Source: Euborellia annulipes
Lineage: Eukaryota > Arthropoda > Insecta > Dermaptera > Anisolabididae
DNA length: 64,000 bases
Assembly (NCBI GenBank): GCA_023213315.1
Contig: JAKCPI010001727.1
Span: 23,823 to 87,822, forward strand
Direction of reading: 5' to 3'
Shown in pieces: positions 8,217-17,839 of the stretch (position 1 is the stretch's first letter; the number at the start of each line of letters is the position of its first letter). Under the pieces are notes generated by a model. That model ran no database searches. It saw only the letters and a program-made list of their open reading frames with translations, and was not told where the DNA came from. The position numbers and the translations under genes are program-made.

Positions 8217-10103
8217 ATGGATTTATCTTTACAAAGCCTGATTATCTGTTTGTTTATTTTAAAGTCATGTGCAAATATTAAAAATATTAAATTGATGCAG
8301 CCTATGGATTATGAATTTTTGATGTATTGGGTTGACAAACATTTCGATCCCAATCAAGAAACTTACTTCTTTTTCGAAAAGAATAATAAAAACTCAATAA
8401 GTGAATTAACAAAACTGATGAATTTGAAGATGAATGGAATCTATATAAGAGAATTTGGATCTTTTGGTGATTTTACGATAGGAATTGCACCAGGAATGAA
8501 TATTCTATATTTTGAGCCAACAGATCTCTTTGATTTGGATTTTCATTCATTAGATAAAATTATTTTATTCTTTCCAAATAAATATAAACAATACCGTGAT
8601 AAATGCAAATATACAGATAAGTATTTACAAGATGAATTCATGTGGAAGAGAGATTACACTTTTTTCTTTAGAACTTTGTATATTTTTTACATGCCAAAAA
8701 ATTGCGGTAAAAATTATAAGATATTTATTCGGAAACCTTGGGTCCAAGACCATACGGAACTAACAGATACTTATGAATCTCTCTATTTTCATCGACCCAA
8801 CTTAGAAGGTAGCGAACTTTCCTATATAACAATAAAAACTCTAAAAGATGAAATAAAATTAGAAGGGAAAGATTTAGCAATCAGAGATTATATTCTTAAG
8901 GAATGGAACGCCATCGAGGGAGAATTTAAAATATCGGATATCGACATGTATGTATCAAGAGAGCCAGGATTTACGGACGATTTCCCAAACGCTTATCATA
9001 TGATGTCTTTGTGTGTGGTCGTTCACAAAAGTCCAACACTTGACTCTTGGGATGTGATTATTCGAAGTTTTCACTGGAAAGTTTGGATGTCCTGTTGGGT
9101 AACGTTGATATTCTCTGTGATTGCCTGGTTCTTGATTGAAACTTTTGCAAGATCCCAACCTAAAACTTTATCAAGATTAATCAAAAATTTCGGACAAATA
9201 TTTAGTCTATTTTGGACTGAACCTGTTCATTGGATTAATAAGATAACTTTCATTTCAGAAAGAATTCTAACAGTGAGTTTGATGTTTGTTTCCATTATTG
9301 TCATCTCTGGACTCCAATCAAGTTTGTTCTCTTTGATCAACTCTCCTGGAAATTATCCAGATATCAACACTCTCGAAGATTTAAAAAATGCGAAATTAGA
9401 TATTTTTTGTGAATTTAATGAATTTTGCGAATATCTTTTTGGACGGAATATGTTTTCAACTGATTTTATTCCTGATCCACTTTTAATTGAGTTAGGAAAT
9501 CTTTGGAATGTGACTTATATTGAAATGAACTTGACACATTTCATAATTAATATGCCAAGCGATATGTATTCAGAATTATTAATCATTTTTAATAATACAA
9601 AAGATTTTGACAACCTGAATATCTCATACGTTGAATTTGAACAAGATGTTTCTCTAAATGATGTATTTATGAATTCCAATTCCTCGTTAATTTTACCATG
9701 TGATGAAGCTCGAAATACAATTTCCTCTATTGGAATTTATACTCAGGCATTGCATATTGTTGAAGAGATTTTGGGTGTTTTTCCATTATTTTATAGACGT
9801 TATGACAATGATTTGTTATTCCCCAAAGAACTAAAAATACTGCTATTACGATTTTATGAAAATGGAATTGCACAGTGGTTGGATCATATTAGCGAGTGGA
9901 ATAAAATAATTACACAGTTAATCAAGAAAAGAGAACATTCAGATTCCAAAGTTCGTATTTTTGAATTTGAAGATCTAGAAGGGGCTTTTCTTATACTATT
10001 ATTAGGAAATACTTTAGCAACTCTAATATTTATCATTGAATTAATAACACATCAAATTAAAATTCGAACAAAACCACCTCCTCAGAAAATCTTTTTGAAT
10101 TAA
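8217..10103 (+). CDS. Divergent ionotropic receptor (subfamily A)
   Basis: Intact single-exon receptor of 628 residues. Signal peptide about 1-19 (LIICLFILKSCA). The N-terminal domain contains YWVDKHFDPNQETYFFFEK and RTLYIFYMPKNC. S1 is VSREPGFTDDFPNAYHMMS, M1 290-312, pore SLFWTEPVHW, M2 SERILTVSLMFVSIIVISGL, S2 with the PCDEARNTISSIGIYTQALH block, M3 590-612, tail ending TKPPPQKIFLN. The variable S2 stretch (NLTHFIINMPSDMYSEL and the residues after it) has several N-glycosylation sequons (NLT, NNT, NIS). Nearly identical to the partial gene at 1-1200 from M1 to M3, but clearly different in the N-terminal domain and the variable S2 segment. Role as a chemosensory channel subunit is by family. 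Ligand unknown. Confidence 0.9.
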   Translation: MDLSLQSLIICLFILKSCANIKNIKLMQPMDYEFLMYWVDKHFDPNQETYFFFEKNNKNSISELTKLMNLKMNGIYIREFGSFGDFTIGIAPGMNILYFEPTDLFDLDFHSLDKIILFFPNKYKQYRDKCKYTDKYLQDEFMWKRDYTFFFRTLYIFYMPKNCGKNYKIFIRKPWVQDHTELTDTYESLYFHRPNLEGSELSYITIKTLKDEIKLEGKDLAIRDYILKEWNAIEGEFKISDIDMYVSREPGFTDDFPNAYHMMSLCVVVHKSPTLDSWDVIIRSFHWKVWMSCWVTLIFSVIAWFLIETFARSQPKTLSRLIKNFGQIFSLFWTEPVHWINKITFISERILTVSLMFVSIIVISGLQSSLFSLINSPGNYPDINTLEDLKNAKLDIFCEFNEFCEYLFGRNMFSTDFIPDPLLIELGNLWNVTYIEMNLTHFIINMPSDMYSELLIIFNNTKDFDNLNISYVEFEQDVSLNDVFMNSNSSLILPCDEARNTISSIGIYTQALHIVEEILGVFPLFYRRYDNDLLFPKELKILLLRFYENGIAQWLDHISEWNKIITQLIKKREHSDSKVRIFEFEDLEGAFLILLLGNTLATLIFIIELITHQIKIRTKPPPQKIFLN

Positions 10104-10946
10104 CTTTTTGTCGTGTTCATTTACTGTTTCCTATACTCTGTTCTTAATGATATTCTATTAATAAATTATATAATAATTAAAAGCTTTTACAATTTCTTTC
10201 TTCCTTATAATACATATATCAATTTTATATCGTATAATAACCCTTTCTTTCCCAGGTTTTTTCACATTAAGAATGGTAATTATTTTCTTTATTTTAGGAG
10301 AATAAGCAAAAACACAAAAAACCCAACTTCAGCACTAGACTATCGACTTTGCATAAGAATCTGCACTTATTTACATCCATGTATGTACATTGAGAAAAAG
10401 AATAGAGAATGTAAAGATCTAGGGTCAGGTATAAAAGATGCTGAAATCTTCTAGAGGTATTATCATGATCAATGGTCTGCCAAAAAATCAACCTGATTAA
10501 GCAGATAAGCGAAAAGCAAGAAAGGTATCATGTCAATATTCTTATGCAGTTAACTTTACCACTTTACCACTAGTAAAGTTTGTTAATTTCAGTCTTCCTT
10601 TGTCCCCTTGACCTCCGGCGATTGGAGCCAGTTGTCTGCCTTTATTTTCAAAAATACTACAACTTCTAAACTTTCAAATCTAACCGCAACAAGCATTTCC
10701 TTACTATCAGGTCTTCCACTTCTCCAAACACTTATCTTTTTTTTCTCATATTTTTTCTGGCATTTTTCAATATTCTTACAGGCATATAACAATTTGATGA
10801 TGTCTTTGGAATTTGTATTTTTGATGCTTTGATTTGATAACATTTTGGTATCATAGGTCTTTGGACATTATACATCCGTCCATAAAAAAAAAAAAATAAA
10901 TGATAGTAAATTTAGAAAATAAAAGTCATTAAGAATAATGAGAAAA
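10104..10946. repeat. 3' flank and duplicated spacer
   Basis: 3' flank of the receptor, then the block with ACCTCCGGCGATTGGAGCCA and TAATCC-type sequence that also occurs near 18065-18600 and in part at 3140-3420. Open reading frames on both strands in this stretch are short and unlike any protein I know. Confidence 0.55.
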
Positions 10947-11175
10947 CATGCAATATGTTAATTATTCAAGTTCAGTTGAGTTTATAATCCAATTGGTAAA
11001 GGAGTTAAAATGAATTTAGAAAGATATCAGAATCAAAACGCTGATGGTGGAAATATTGAATTGATGTTGGAATTTGAATTTCTGATGGTGTGATTTGATA
11101 AATATTTAGGATCCTATCAAGAAATCAGTTTGGAGTGTGACTCTAGTATCACCAGGGAAGAAAAGGTTGGATGTT
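10947..11175 (+). pseudogene. Fossil IR promoter and 5' end
   Basis: CATGCAATATGTTAATTATT, AGTTCAGTTGAGTTTATAAT, then an ATG-containing start resembling MNLNRYLN of the gene at 28767 (MNLERYQN here). Scattered matches follow (GAATTGATG, TTTCTGATGG, and TATCACCAGGGAAGAAAAGG for SPGKK). Frame is lost within 15 codons. Only the 5' third remains. Confidence 0.7.
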
Positions 11176-11315
11176 ACTGAAATTAGCATTGAGGTTGGTT
11201 TTTGGAACAGCAATAGAATGAAATGATCTTAGGTCAGGCGAGATCTGAAGCAACTTAAAGAGTCAAAATAGTAGACTTAGTTGGTAGAGATATGAAGCAT
11301 TGAGATAGAATGAAT

Positions 11316-12310
11316 ATGTAGAACAGTGGTTCCCAACCGGTGTGCCCCGGCACCCAATGGTGCAGCGTGATTGGCTAAAGGGTGACGCGGGATATTGAGA
11401 TAAACCAAAAAAATACCCTATTCTTAACCTAACAGAACTATTGATGTACGGTATTTTAACTCAGTGACTGTAGTACAGTTTATTATATTATGTTAAGGCG
11501 TACCTTACTTATTATATTGATATATTAGGTTTGTTCGTTATTAGCAATTGGATGCACATTGGATGCCCATTGCCCGAAATGTGCTTTAAACGTTGTTTGA
11601 TTAGAAAAAGTGGGCGAAGTTAGGGCAACTTCCTCTTGTTTTGATTCTAACCTTGGGTAATTTTCCAGGTGTTTGGTTCAAAATTGAGCATCCATAGGCA
11701 AGTTCCCTAGTGTTTCTTTCAAGCAAGTGGGCGGAGCCTGGTAAGCACTTGCCCGCTCCCAGGTGTTTGATTTTCTCGCTTTGGGCACTAGTGGACGCCA
11801 AAATTTACACGTGATTCAGAGAATGTGTAAAAAAATGGCGGCGTTTTTCTAAAGGTTGAAGTTAGCGACAAGTTAGCGCGGTACAATTTTTTAGAAAAAC
11901 ACATGTTCGTTTCGAAGAGTTGCTACCTCAAGTTTATTGAGTTTTTAGGGTGGTAAAGTGGCTTACTACTTTATCGACAAGTAGGCGGGAGCATATGCTA
12001 ATTGAAGGAAAACATGTGCGAGTCGGGTTTTGTGTGGTAAGGTCTCGGGCAGCCCAAGCACACCCCAGAACAGCCTAAGAGCATCGACGAGTAGCCTGAG
12101 GGCTATCTTAGTTTTCACACAGCAAGGGCGTGGGAAGGCGTGTATCTGGGGAAATGTGGGCTTGGGCTACTTGTGCACATCCACGTCGGGCTTGAAACAA
12201 ACAAACCTAATATTTCAATAAAAGAATGGGTGCCCCTAGTGTTTAATGTTATTCTCAACTATGCGTGAGGTGCCGTGAACTTCAAAAGGTTGGGAAACTC
12301 TGATGTAGAA
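11316..12310. mobile_element. Non-autonomous hAT-type transposon with 8-bp target duplication
   Basis: The element runs 11324-12302, between CAGTGGTTCCCAACCGG and AGGTTGGGAAACTCTG (imperfect inverted ends). The direct repeat ATGTAGAA flanks it at 11316-11323 and 12303-12310. The unoccupied site is preserved at 19091 (GAATATGTAGAATAAAGGAT), which confirms both boundaries. An 8-bp duplication and CAG-type ends are hAT features. The 979-bp interior is richer in G+C than its surroundings and shows no transposase frame. Shorter relatives occur at 54551 and 60091. Confidence 0.85.
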
Positions 12311-12630
12311 TAAAGGATGATGCCAACGAGCAGAAAAAAAATACTTGATCACAGTATATAATTAAATTAACTATACGATGAAGGAATTGACAGAGAAGGT
12401 TAAGGACGCACAGGCATAAAGAAAAATCAATTCAATGATATGGAACAAAGAATTAAGAACAATAATGAAATTAGTTTATAATCAGATGTAATTGAAAGAA
12501 CTTTCTTCGATGACTAAACGAAGGTGCCAAAAGAACTGAAAAGTTGTCAAAAAATAAAACGAAAAATACAATAAGGTAAAGTCCCAGCTACTTAATTTCA
12601 TCTAATGGAAAGATAAAATGTCTAACTAGC
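12311..12630. repeat. Duplicated spacer continuing after the hAT element
   Basis: Matches 6970-7090 and 19500-19760 in order (ACGATGAAGGAATTGACAGA, GACGCACAGGCATAAAG, CTTTCTTCGATGACTAAACG). No gene. Confidence 0.6.
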
Positions 12631-12651
12631 ATACAATTATGAATTATTAAT
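12630..12651 (+). promoter_or_regulatory. Conserved upstream element of a broken receptor
   Basis: CATACAATTATGAATTATTA, a one-base variant of the element at 3888. The gene it served has lost its 5' half (see 13112-13873). Confidence 0.45.
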
Positions 12652-12764
12652 CATCACATACACGCAAACAAAAAAAAAGAGCCAATAAATATCAAATTTC
12701 TATAAACAAATGTGATTAAAAATGAGATATTACTATATTTCAAAATGTTGTAATTAAATATACA

Positions 12765-12887
12765 GGGTGTTTCAGGAGGAATGGTAAATATTTTAGGTGG
12801 TGTAATATAGACGAAATTCAATAAAAAAATACCATATAACATGTGTCCAATTTTTAATGTGCTTTGAGAATATAAAATGTTAATTAA
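12765..12887. mobile_element. Short insert flanked by a 13-bp direct repeat
   Basis: GGGTGTTTCAGGAGGAATGG starts a 123-bp segment absent from the equivalent region before the gene at 20054. AATTAAATATACA occurs at 12752-12764 and again at 12888-12900, which looks like a target duplication. The type of element is not known to me. Confidence 0.45.
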
Positions 12888-12894
12888 AATTAAA

Positions 12895-13111
12895 TATACA
12901 AATTAAACACTAGATTATTTGCTTAAAAGGTTTTATTAATTAAAAATTTACACTTGATATGTATTTCGACAATACCTTGTCATCATCAGAAGTGTTTACA
13001 TTCTAATATATCACTTCTGATGATGACAAGGAATTGTCGAAATACGTATCAAGTGTAAATTTTTAATTAATAAAACCTTTGAAACAAATAACCTAGTGTT
13101 TAATTTGTATA
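12895..13111. repeat. Long palindrome with hammerhead-like ribozyme motif in each arm
   Basis: Arms of about 95-100 bp mirror each other around a short AT-rich centre near 12995-13011. The outer ends read TATACAAATTAAACACTAG and its complement. In the right arm (+ strand, 13012-13055): stem I CACTT/AAGTG, then CTGATGA (13017-13023), one extra T, stem II GACAA/TTGTC closed by GGAA, GAAA (13039-13042), a small stem III, and a putative ATC cleavage triplet at 13048-13050. The left arm carries the same on the minus strand (12951-12994). The palindrome abuts an IR fragment and may have truncated it. Confidence 0.65.
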
Positions 13112-13873
13112 AGTGATTTTGATGTTTGTTTCCATTATTGTCATTTCTGGGCTTCAATCAAGTTTGTTTTCTTTGATCAACTCTCCTGGATCTTATCCAG
13201 ATATCAACATTCTAAAAGATTTGAAAGATGCAAAATTAGATATTTTTTGTAAATTTAATGAATTTTGCGAATATCTTTTCGGACGGAATATGATTTCAAC
13301 GGATTTTATTCCTGATCCACTTTTAATTAAGTTAGGAAATCTTTAGAATGTGAGTTATATTGAAGTGAATATAACACATTTCACGATGAATATGCCAAGC
13401 GATATGTTTACAGACTTATTAATCGTTTTTAATAATACAAAAGATTTTGACAACCTTACTATCTCCTACGTTGAATTCCATCCAGATGTTTCTCTGAATG
13501 ATATTTATATGAATTCTGATTCCTCTCTAATTTTGCCATGTGATGAAGCACGAAATACAATTTTTTCTAATGGAATTTATTCTGAGTCATTGCATATTGT
13601 GGAAGAGATTTTAGGTGTTTTTCCATTATTTTATAAAGGTTATGATAATGATTTGTTATTACCCAAAGAACTCAAAATAATCCTTTTACGATTCTATGAA
13701 AATGGAATTGCACAGTGGTTGGATCATATGAACGAGTGGAATAAAATAATTACGAGGTTAATCAAGAAAAGAGAACATTCAGATTCCCGAGTTCGTATTT
13801 TATAATTTGAAGATCTAGAAGGTGCCTTTCTTATACTATTATTAGGAAATACTTTAACAACTCTAATATTTAT
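13112..13873 (+). pseudogene. IR pseudogene, M2 to M3 only (subfamily A)
   Basis: Begins abruptly inside M2 (LMFVSIIVISGLQSSLFSLI), right at the palindrome edge, and runs through S2 to mid-M3. Lesions: Trp to TAG at 13344-13346 (KLGNL then stop), and Phe-Glu to a TAA at 13803-13805. Then M3 is cut after LIFI by a SINE at 13874. The frame is otherwise the same throughout, and the sequence is close to the genes at 8217 and 1-1200, so the loss is recent. The rest of the 5' half is gone. Confidence 0.88.
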
Positions 13874-14155
13874 ACAGCACCGGCGTGTAGCCTACTCCTT
13901 TCGAAGAATGCATCACTGAGAGGGAACCTTCTTTACGTCCCTTCCACAGGACGGGATGTCACAACAACTCCCTCTCCTCGTAGATTTGTCTGAGGGCTAT
14001 TGTGGTAAGATCCTATATTCCAATCCAGGGCTTGCTTGAGGATTTGTTTACATTAAATAAATATTTTTATTCAATGAAAAATCCCGCACGCCAAGGATTT
14101 GAACAGGGATCTTCTTTACAGAAGCTGACACCCTAGCTCACTACACCAGCGAGCC
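13874..14155 (-). mobile_element. tRNA-derived SINE, family 1
   Basis: On the minus strand it starts with GGCTCGCTGGTGTAGTGAGC (A box) and has a B box TGTTCAAATCC, then an unrelated body containing CCTCAAGCAAGCCC and GGAAGGGACGTAAAGAAGGT. A + strand copy is at 31444, and a head fragment at 51301. This copy sits at the junction between the interrupted M3 and the next spacer block. The end of the receptor gene is missing on the far side, so the insertion was joined with a deletion. Confidence 0.8.
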
Positions 14156-14159
14156 CTCT

Positions 14160-14367
14160 CAAAAACTACAACCTCGATACCTTCAAATCTAACCTTAATA
14201 AGCATCTTCCAACTGTTAGGTTTCCCAGTTCTCCAAAATCTTAATTATTATTTCCCATTTTCTTCCTACAATATGAAAATACCCATCATCTTAATTTTAA
14301 TTTTATAATCCAACTGCAAATTTGTTGCAATTAGATTAATATAATTTTTATTTTATTGATTTTGACG
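14160..14367. repeat. Duplicated spacer block
   Basis: ACAACCTCGATACCTTCAAA and following, a copy of 3150-3370 with a shortened middle. No gene. Confidence 0.55.
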
Positions 14368-14530
14368 GATTTGGATACCAAATGGCTTAAATAAGAATGC
14401 CTGGACCGGGGGGCTGGGGTTTTTTTTTTATGGTATGAGGGGGGGCCCCATATGTATATATTAATCAATAACGGGTATCGTAAAGGTCTTATATGGCCTG
14501 AGTTGCCGAAAAGACTGCGTGAATGTGTGT
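14368..14530 (+). mobile_element. SINE family 2 body, 5'-truncated
   Basis: Contains GGATACCAAATGGCTTAAAT, GAATGCCTGGACC and CTTATATGGCCTGAGTTGCC, ending in a GTGTGTGTGAG tail. The same body is present, inverted and with a tRNA-like head, at 63241-63515. A G-rich patch (14406-14450) is inserted exactly where the other copy reads GGACCCC, and may be an assembly artefact. Confidence 0.65.
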
Positions 14531-14720
14531 GTGAGGGAATTATTCGAGTTGAGTTGAATTTATAATCCGTTTGGTAAAGGAATTAAAATTAATATCTGAA
14601 TCTTGGTCTTCATATGCTAATAGTGGAAATATTCAATTTATGACGTCGTTTAAATTTGAATTCATAAGGATTTGGATTGATCGATCCTATTAAATAATCT
14701 GGTGGCAACTTAAAGAGACA
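14531..14720 (+). pseudogene. Fossil IR promoter and 5' end
   Basis: ATTCGAGTTGAGTTGAATTT, then TATCTGAATCTTGGTCTTCA and TATGCTAATAGTGG (signal peptide region) and a degraded FEFLM-like stretch. The CATGCAAT box has been lost to the SINE junction. Same class as the fossils at 3569, 6591, 10947 and 18731. Confidence 0.65.
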
Positions 14721-15053
14721 GGACTTAGTTGGTAGAGATATGGAGCATTGAAATAGGAGGTACCTAGTATATGTAGAATAAAGGAGGGTGAAATTGAAGA
14801 TCAGAAATGATAGACCAAACGGACTATATAATTAATGTAAGCGAACGATGAAGGAATTGACGGAAGAGGTTGAAGGCACAACAGGTAAAATAGAAAAATC
14901 GATTCAATGATAATATGTAAAATAAGAACAAAGAGCAATTATGGAGATAGTTTGCAATCAGAGGTATTGAATGCATTGAATAATAAATGAACTTTAGTCG
15001 ATGACAAAATAAAGGTGAGAAAAGGACTGAAGAGCCAGAAAATATCCAGCTAG
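14721..15053. repeat. Duplicated spacer block
   Basis: GACTTAGTTGGTAGAGATAT, TATGTAGAATAAAGGA (an unoccupied hAT site) and ACGATGAAGGAATTGACGGA, in the order seen in other units. No gene. Confidence 0.6.
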
Positions 15054-15075
15054 CATGCAATTATGAATTATTAAA
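15054..15075 (+). promoter_or_regulatory. Conserved POU/homeodomain-like upstream element
   Basis: CATGCAATTATGAATTATTA, identical to the copy at 3888, 242 bp before the ATG. Confidence 0.5.
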
Positions 15076-15256
15076 CATCACATGCAGAGAAAAGAAAAAT
15101 AGGAACAATCAATAACACATTCATATTAACAATAAATGTGATAAAAAAAGAGATAATCCTCAAAATATTATATAAAGTAAAAGAATAATTCAAAAAAAAA
15201 AAAAAAGATTATAATCTTCACAGATGATATATATATATATATTTTTATAATTTACT

Positions 15257-15295
15257 TCAGTTGAATTTATGATCCGGGTGTGAAAACGTTAAAAA
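15257..15295 (+). promoter_or_regulatory. Core promoter block with initiator
   Basis: TCAGTTGAATTTATGATCCG, with the initiator A 37 nt before the ATG. Confidence 0.5.
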
Positions 15296-17173
15296 ATGGG
15301 TTTAACCTTGTACAGTTTGTTTATTTGTTTGTTTATTTCATCATCATATGCTGACATTGAAGATATTGAATTGATGACGCCTATGGATTATGAATTTTGT
15401 AATGTATTGGTTGGACAAACATTTCGATCCCAATCAAGAAACTTACTTCTTTTCGAGAGGAAAAATAATGGCACAATAGATGAATTAACTAAATTAATGA
15501 ATTTGAAGATGAATGGAATCTATATAAGAGAAATTGGATCTTTGGGTGAATTTCCGATTAGAATTGCACCAGGAAAGAATATTTTACATCTTGATCCTTC
15601 GGAGATCTCTTTTTTGAATTTTCATTCATTAGATAAAATTATTTTATTCTTTCAAAACACGTATGAAAAATACGATGATGAATGTGCATATATAGATGCA
15701 TTATTACAAGATGAATACATGTGGATTATAGATTATACTTTTATATTTAGAACTCTGTATATTTTCGACATGCCAGAAGATTGTGACGGAGAATATAAAG
15801 TATTTATTAGGAAACCTTGGGAAAAGAATCATACTCTGCTAACGGGACCTTATGAATCTTTGTATTTCCATCGACCTAATTTAGAAGGAACAAAACTTTC
15901 CTATAAAACAATAAAAACTCTAAAAGAAGAAATAAAATTAGAAGGGAAAGATTTAGCAATCAGAGACTATATTCTTAAGATATGGAACGCCATCGATGGA
16001 GAGTTTAGATTTTCTCATGTCGACATGTATGTATCAAGAGAGCCAGGATTTACGAAAGATTTCCCAAATGCATATCATATGATGTCTTTGTGTGTAGTCG
16101 TTCATAAAAGTCCAACACTTGACTCTTGGGATGTGATTATTCGAAGTTTTCACTGGAAAGTTTGGATGTCCTGTTGGGTAACGTTGATATTCTCTGTGAT
16201 TGCCTGGTTCTTGATTGAAACTTTTGCAAGATCCCAGCCTAAAACTTTATCAAGATTAATCACGAATTTTGGGCAGATCTATAGTCTATTTTGGGCTGAA
16301 CCTATTTATTGGTTGGATAAGGTAACGTACATTTCAGAAAGAATTCTAACAGTGAGTTTGATGTTTGTTTCCATTATTGTCATCTCTGGACTGCAATCAA
16401 GTTTGTTTTCTTTGATCAACTCTCCTGGAAATTATCCAGATATCAACACTCTAAAAGAATTAAAAGATGCGAAATTGGATATTTTTTGTAAATTCAATGA
16501 ATTTTGCGAATATCTTTTCGGACGGAATATGATTTCAACGGATTTTATTCCTGATCCACTTTTAATTGAGTTAGGAAATTTTTGGAATGTGAGTTATATT
16601 GAAATGACTACGACAGATTTCATACTACATCTACCAAGCGATATGTACACAGATTTATTAATGGCTTTAAATAAAACAGCTTTAGGCGAATTTAATATCT
16701 CATATGTTGAATTGGATCCAGATGTTTCTCTGAATGATGTTTATATGAATTCTGATTCCGCTTTAATTTTGCCATGTGATGAAGCTCGAAATACAATTTC
16801 CTCTATTGGAATTTATTCTAAAGCATTGCATATTGTGGAAGAGATTTTGGGCGTTTTTCCCTTATTTTATAGACGATATAATACCGAGTTAATATTTCCC
16901 AAAGAACTCAAAATTATCCTTTTACGATTTTATGAAAATGGAATTGCACAGTGGTTGGATCATATGAGCGAGTGGAATAAAATAATTACACGTTTATTCA
17001 AGAAAAGGGAACATTCAGATTCCAAAGTTCGTGTTTTTGAATTTGAAGATCTAGAAGGTGCCTTTCTTATACTATTATTAGGAAATACTTTAGCAACTCT
17101 AATATTTATCATTGAACTAATAACATTTCAAATTAAAATCCGAACAAAGTCACATCTTTACAAAATCTTGTGA
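15296..17173 (+). CDS. Divergent ionotropic receptor with a compensated frameshift in the N-terminal domain
   Basis: 625 residues with the usual signal peptide (SLFICLFISSSYA), M1 about 288-310, pore SLFWAEPIYW, M2, S2 and M3. Residues about 36-55 read CNVLVGQTFRSQSRNLLLFE where all relatives have the YWVDKHFDPNQETYFFFE type. At DNA level an extra T in GAATTTTGTAATG and a missing T in CTTCTTTTCGAG bracket the segment, so 20 residues are read in another frame and then the original frame returns. Either this changed the most conserved N-terminal stretch, or these are homopolymer sequencing errors. Otherwise very close to the gene at 4105 in S2 and M3. Confidence 0.85.
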   Translation: MGLTLYSLFICLFISSSYADIEDIELMTPMDYEFCNVLVGQTFRSQSRNLLLFERKNNGTIDELTKLMNLKMNGIYIREIGSLGEFPIRIAPGKNILHLDPSEISFLNFHSLDKIILFFQNTYEKYDDECAYIDALLQDEYMWIIDYTFIFRTLYIFDMPEDCDGEYKVFIRKPWEKNHTLLTGPYESLYFHRPNLEGTKLSYKTIKTLKEEIKLEGKDLAIRDYILKIWNAIDGEFRFSHVDMYVSREPGFTKDFPNAYHMMSLCVVVHKSPTLDSWDVIIRSFHWKVWMSCWVTLIFSVIAWFLIETFARSQPKTLSRLITNFGQIYSLFWAEPIYWLDKVTYISERILTVSLMFVSIIVISGLQSSLFSLINSPGNYPDINTLKELKDAKLDIFCKFNEFCEYLFGRNMISTDFIPDPLLIELGNFWNVSYIEMTTTDFILHLPSDMYTDLLMALNKTALGEFNISYVELDPDVSLNDVYMNSDSALILPCDEARNTISSIGIYSKALHIVEEILGVFPLFYRRYNTELIFPKELKIILLRFYENGIAQWLDHMSEWNKIITRLFKKREHSDSKVRVFEFEDLEGAFLILLLGNTLATLIFIIELITFQIKIRTKSHLYKIL

Positions 17174-17640
17174 ATTAACATTGTGTCTTGTCCAATTACT
17201 GTAACTGTTACTCTGTCTCTATATTCTGGTATTTTATGAATATTAATATCTTATCAATAAAAATTAAAATCTTACAATTTTCTTTCTGTCTTATCAAAAA
17301 AAACATAGATCAAATATATCAAGTTATATCCCAACCTGTTCTTTCCCAAATTCTTCACAGATACTCAATTTTTGTATAAGTTTTCTGTTCTTAACTATTT
17401 TCATTTTTCTATAGAACATTATAACGAACATGTTTGTTTAATTAATTAAATTAATGATTAATGCTTATTTACTAACATAAAATTTATATTGCAACCTATT
17501 TTTACAGTTTAAAAAAATGGTCCCTATTTTCTATATTTTAGAAGAATAAGAAAAAACACATGAACGTCAAAAAAACATAACTTCAGAACTTGACTATCGA
17601 CGAAGAATCTACACCAAGAAGCACTTATTTACGCACATAT
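17174..17640. other. 3' flank and spacer
   Basis: 3' flank as after the gene at 4105, then AT-rich spacer and the block CAAGAAGCACTTATTTACGC. No gene. Confidence 0.5.
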
Positions 17641-17643
17641 GTA

Positions 17644-17837
17644 CAGTGGGCGCCACAGGTGTCTGATCTCCTCCAGAGTGGGGTCTTGTGCTCAGTAGAC
17701 TATACCAATATTTTTAAAATAAATAAATCACCTTTTTTTAATGCAACTAAAGGGCAAAAGCTACTTTTAAGATATTACTACTGAAAGCTAAGCAAAGCTC
17801 CACTTTCGACCAGATCAGGCGCTTGTAGCGCCCACTG
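17644..17837. mobile_element. Mariner-type MITE with TA target duplication
   Basis: Inverted ends CAGTGGGCGCCACAGGTGTC and CAGTGGGCGCTACAAGCGCC (right end, complement) extend through CTGATCT on both sides. TA flanks at 17642-17643 and 17838-17839. 194 bp, non-coding. A 64-codon open frame crossing it is accidental. Confidence 0.75.
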
Positions 17838-17839
17838 TA

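Noticed and set aside
8955..9158. Antisense genes within the receptors (also at 24373, 29777, 32454, 38633, 45298, 53430, 57902, 62050)
   Set aside because: They recur at the same place in paralogues only because the sense strand is conserved.
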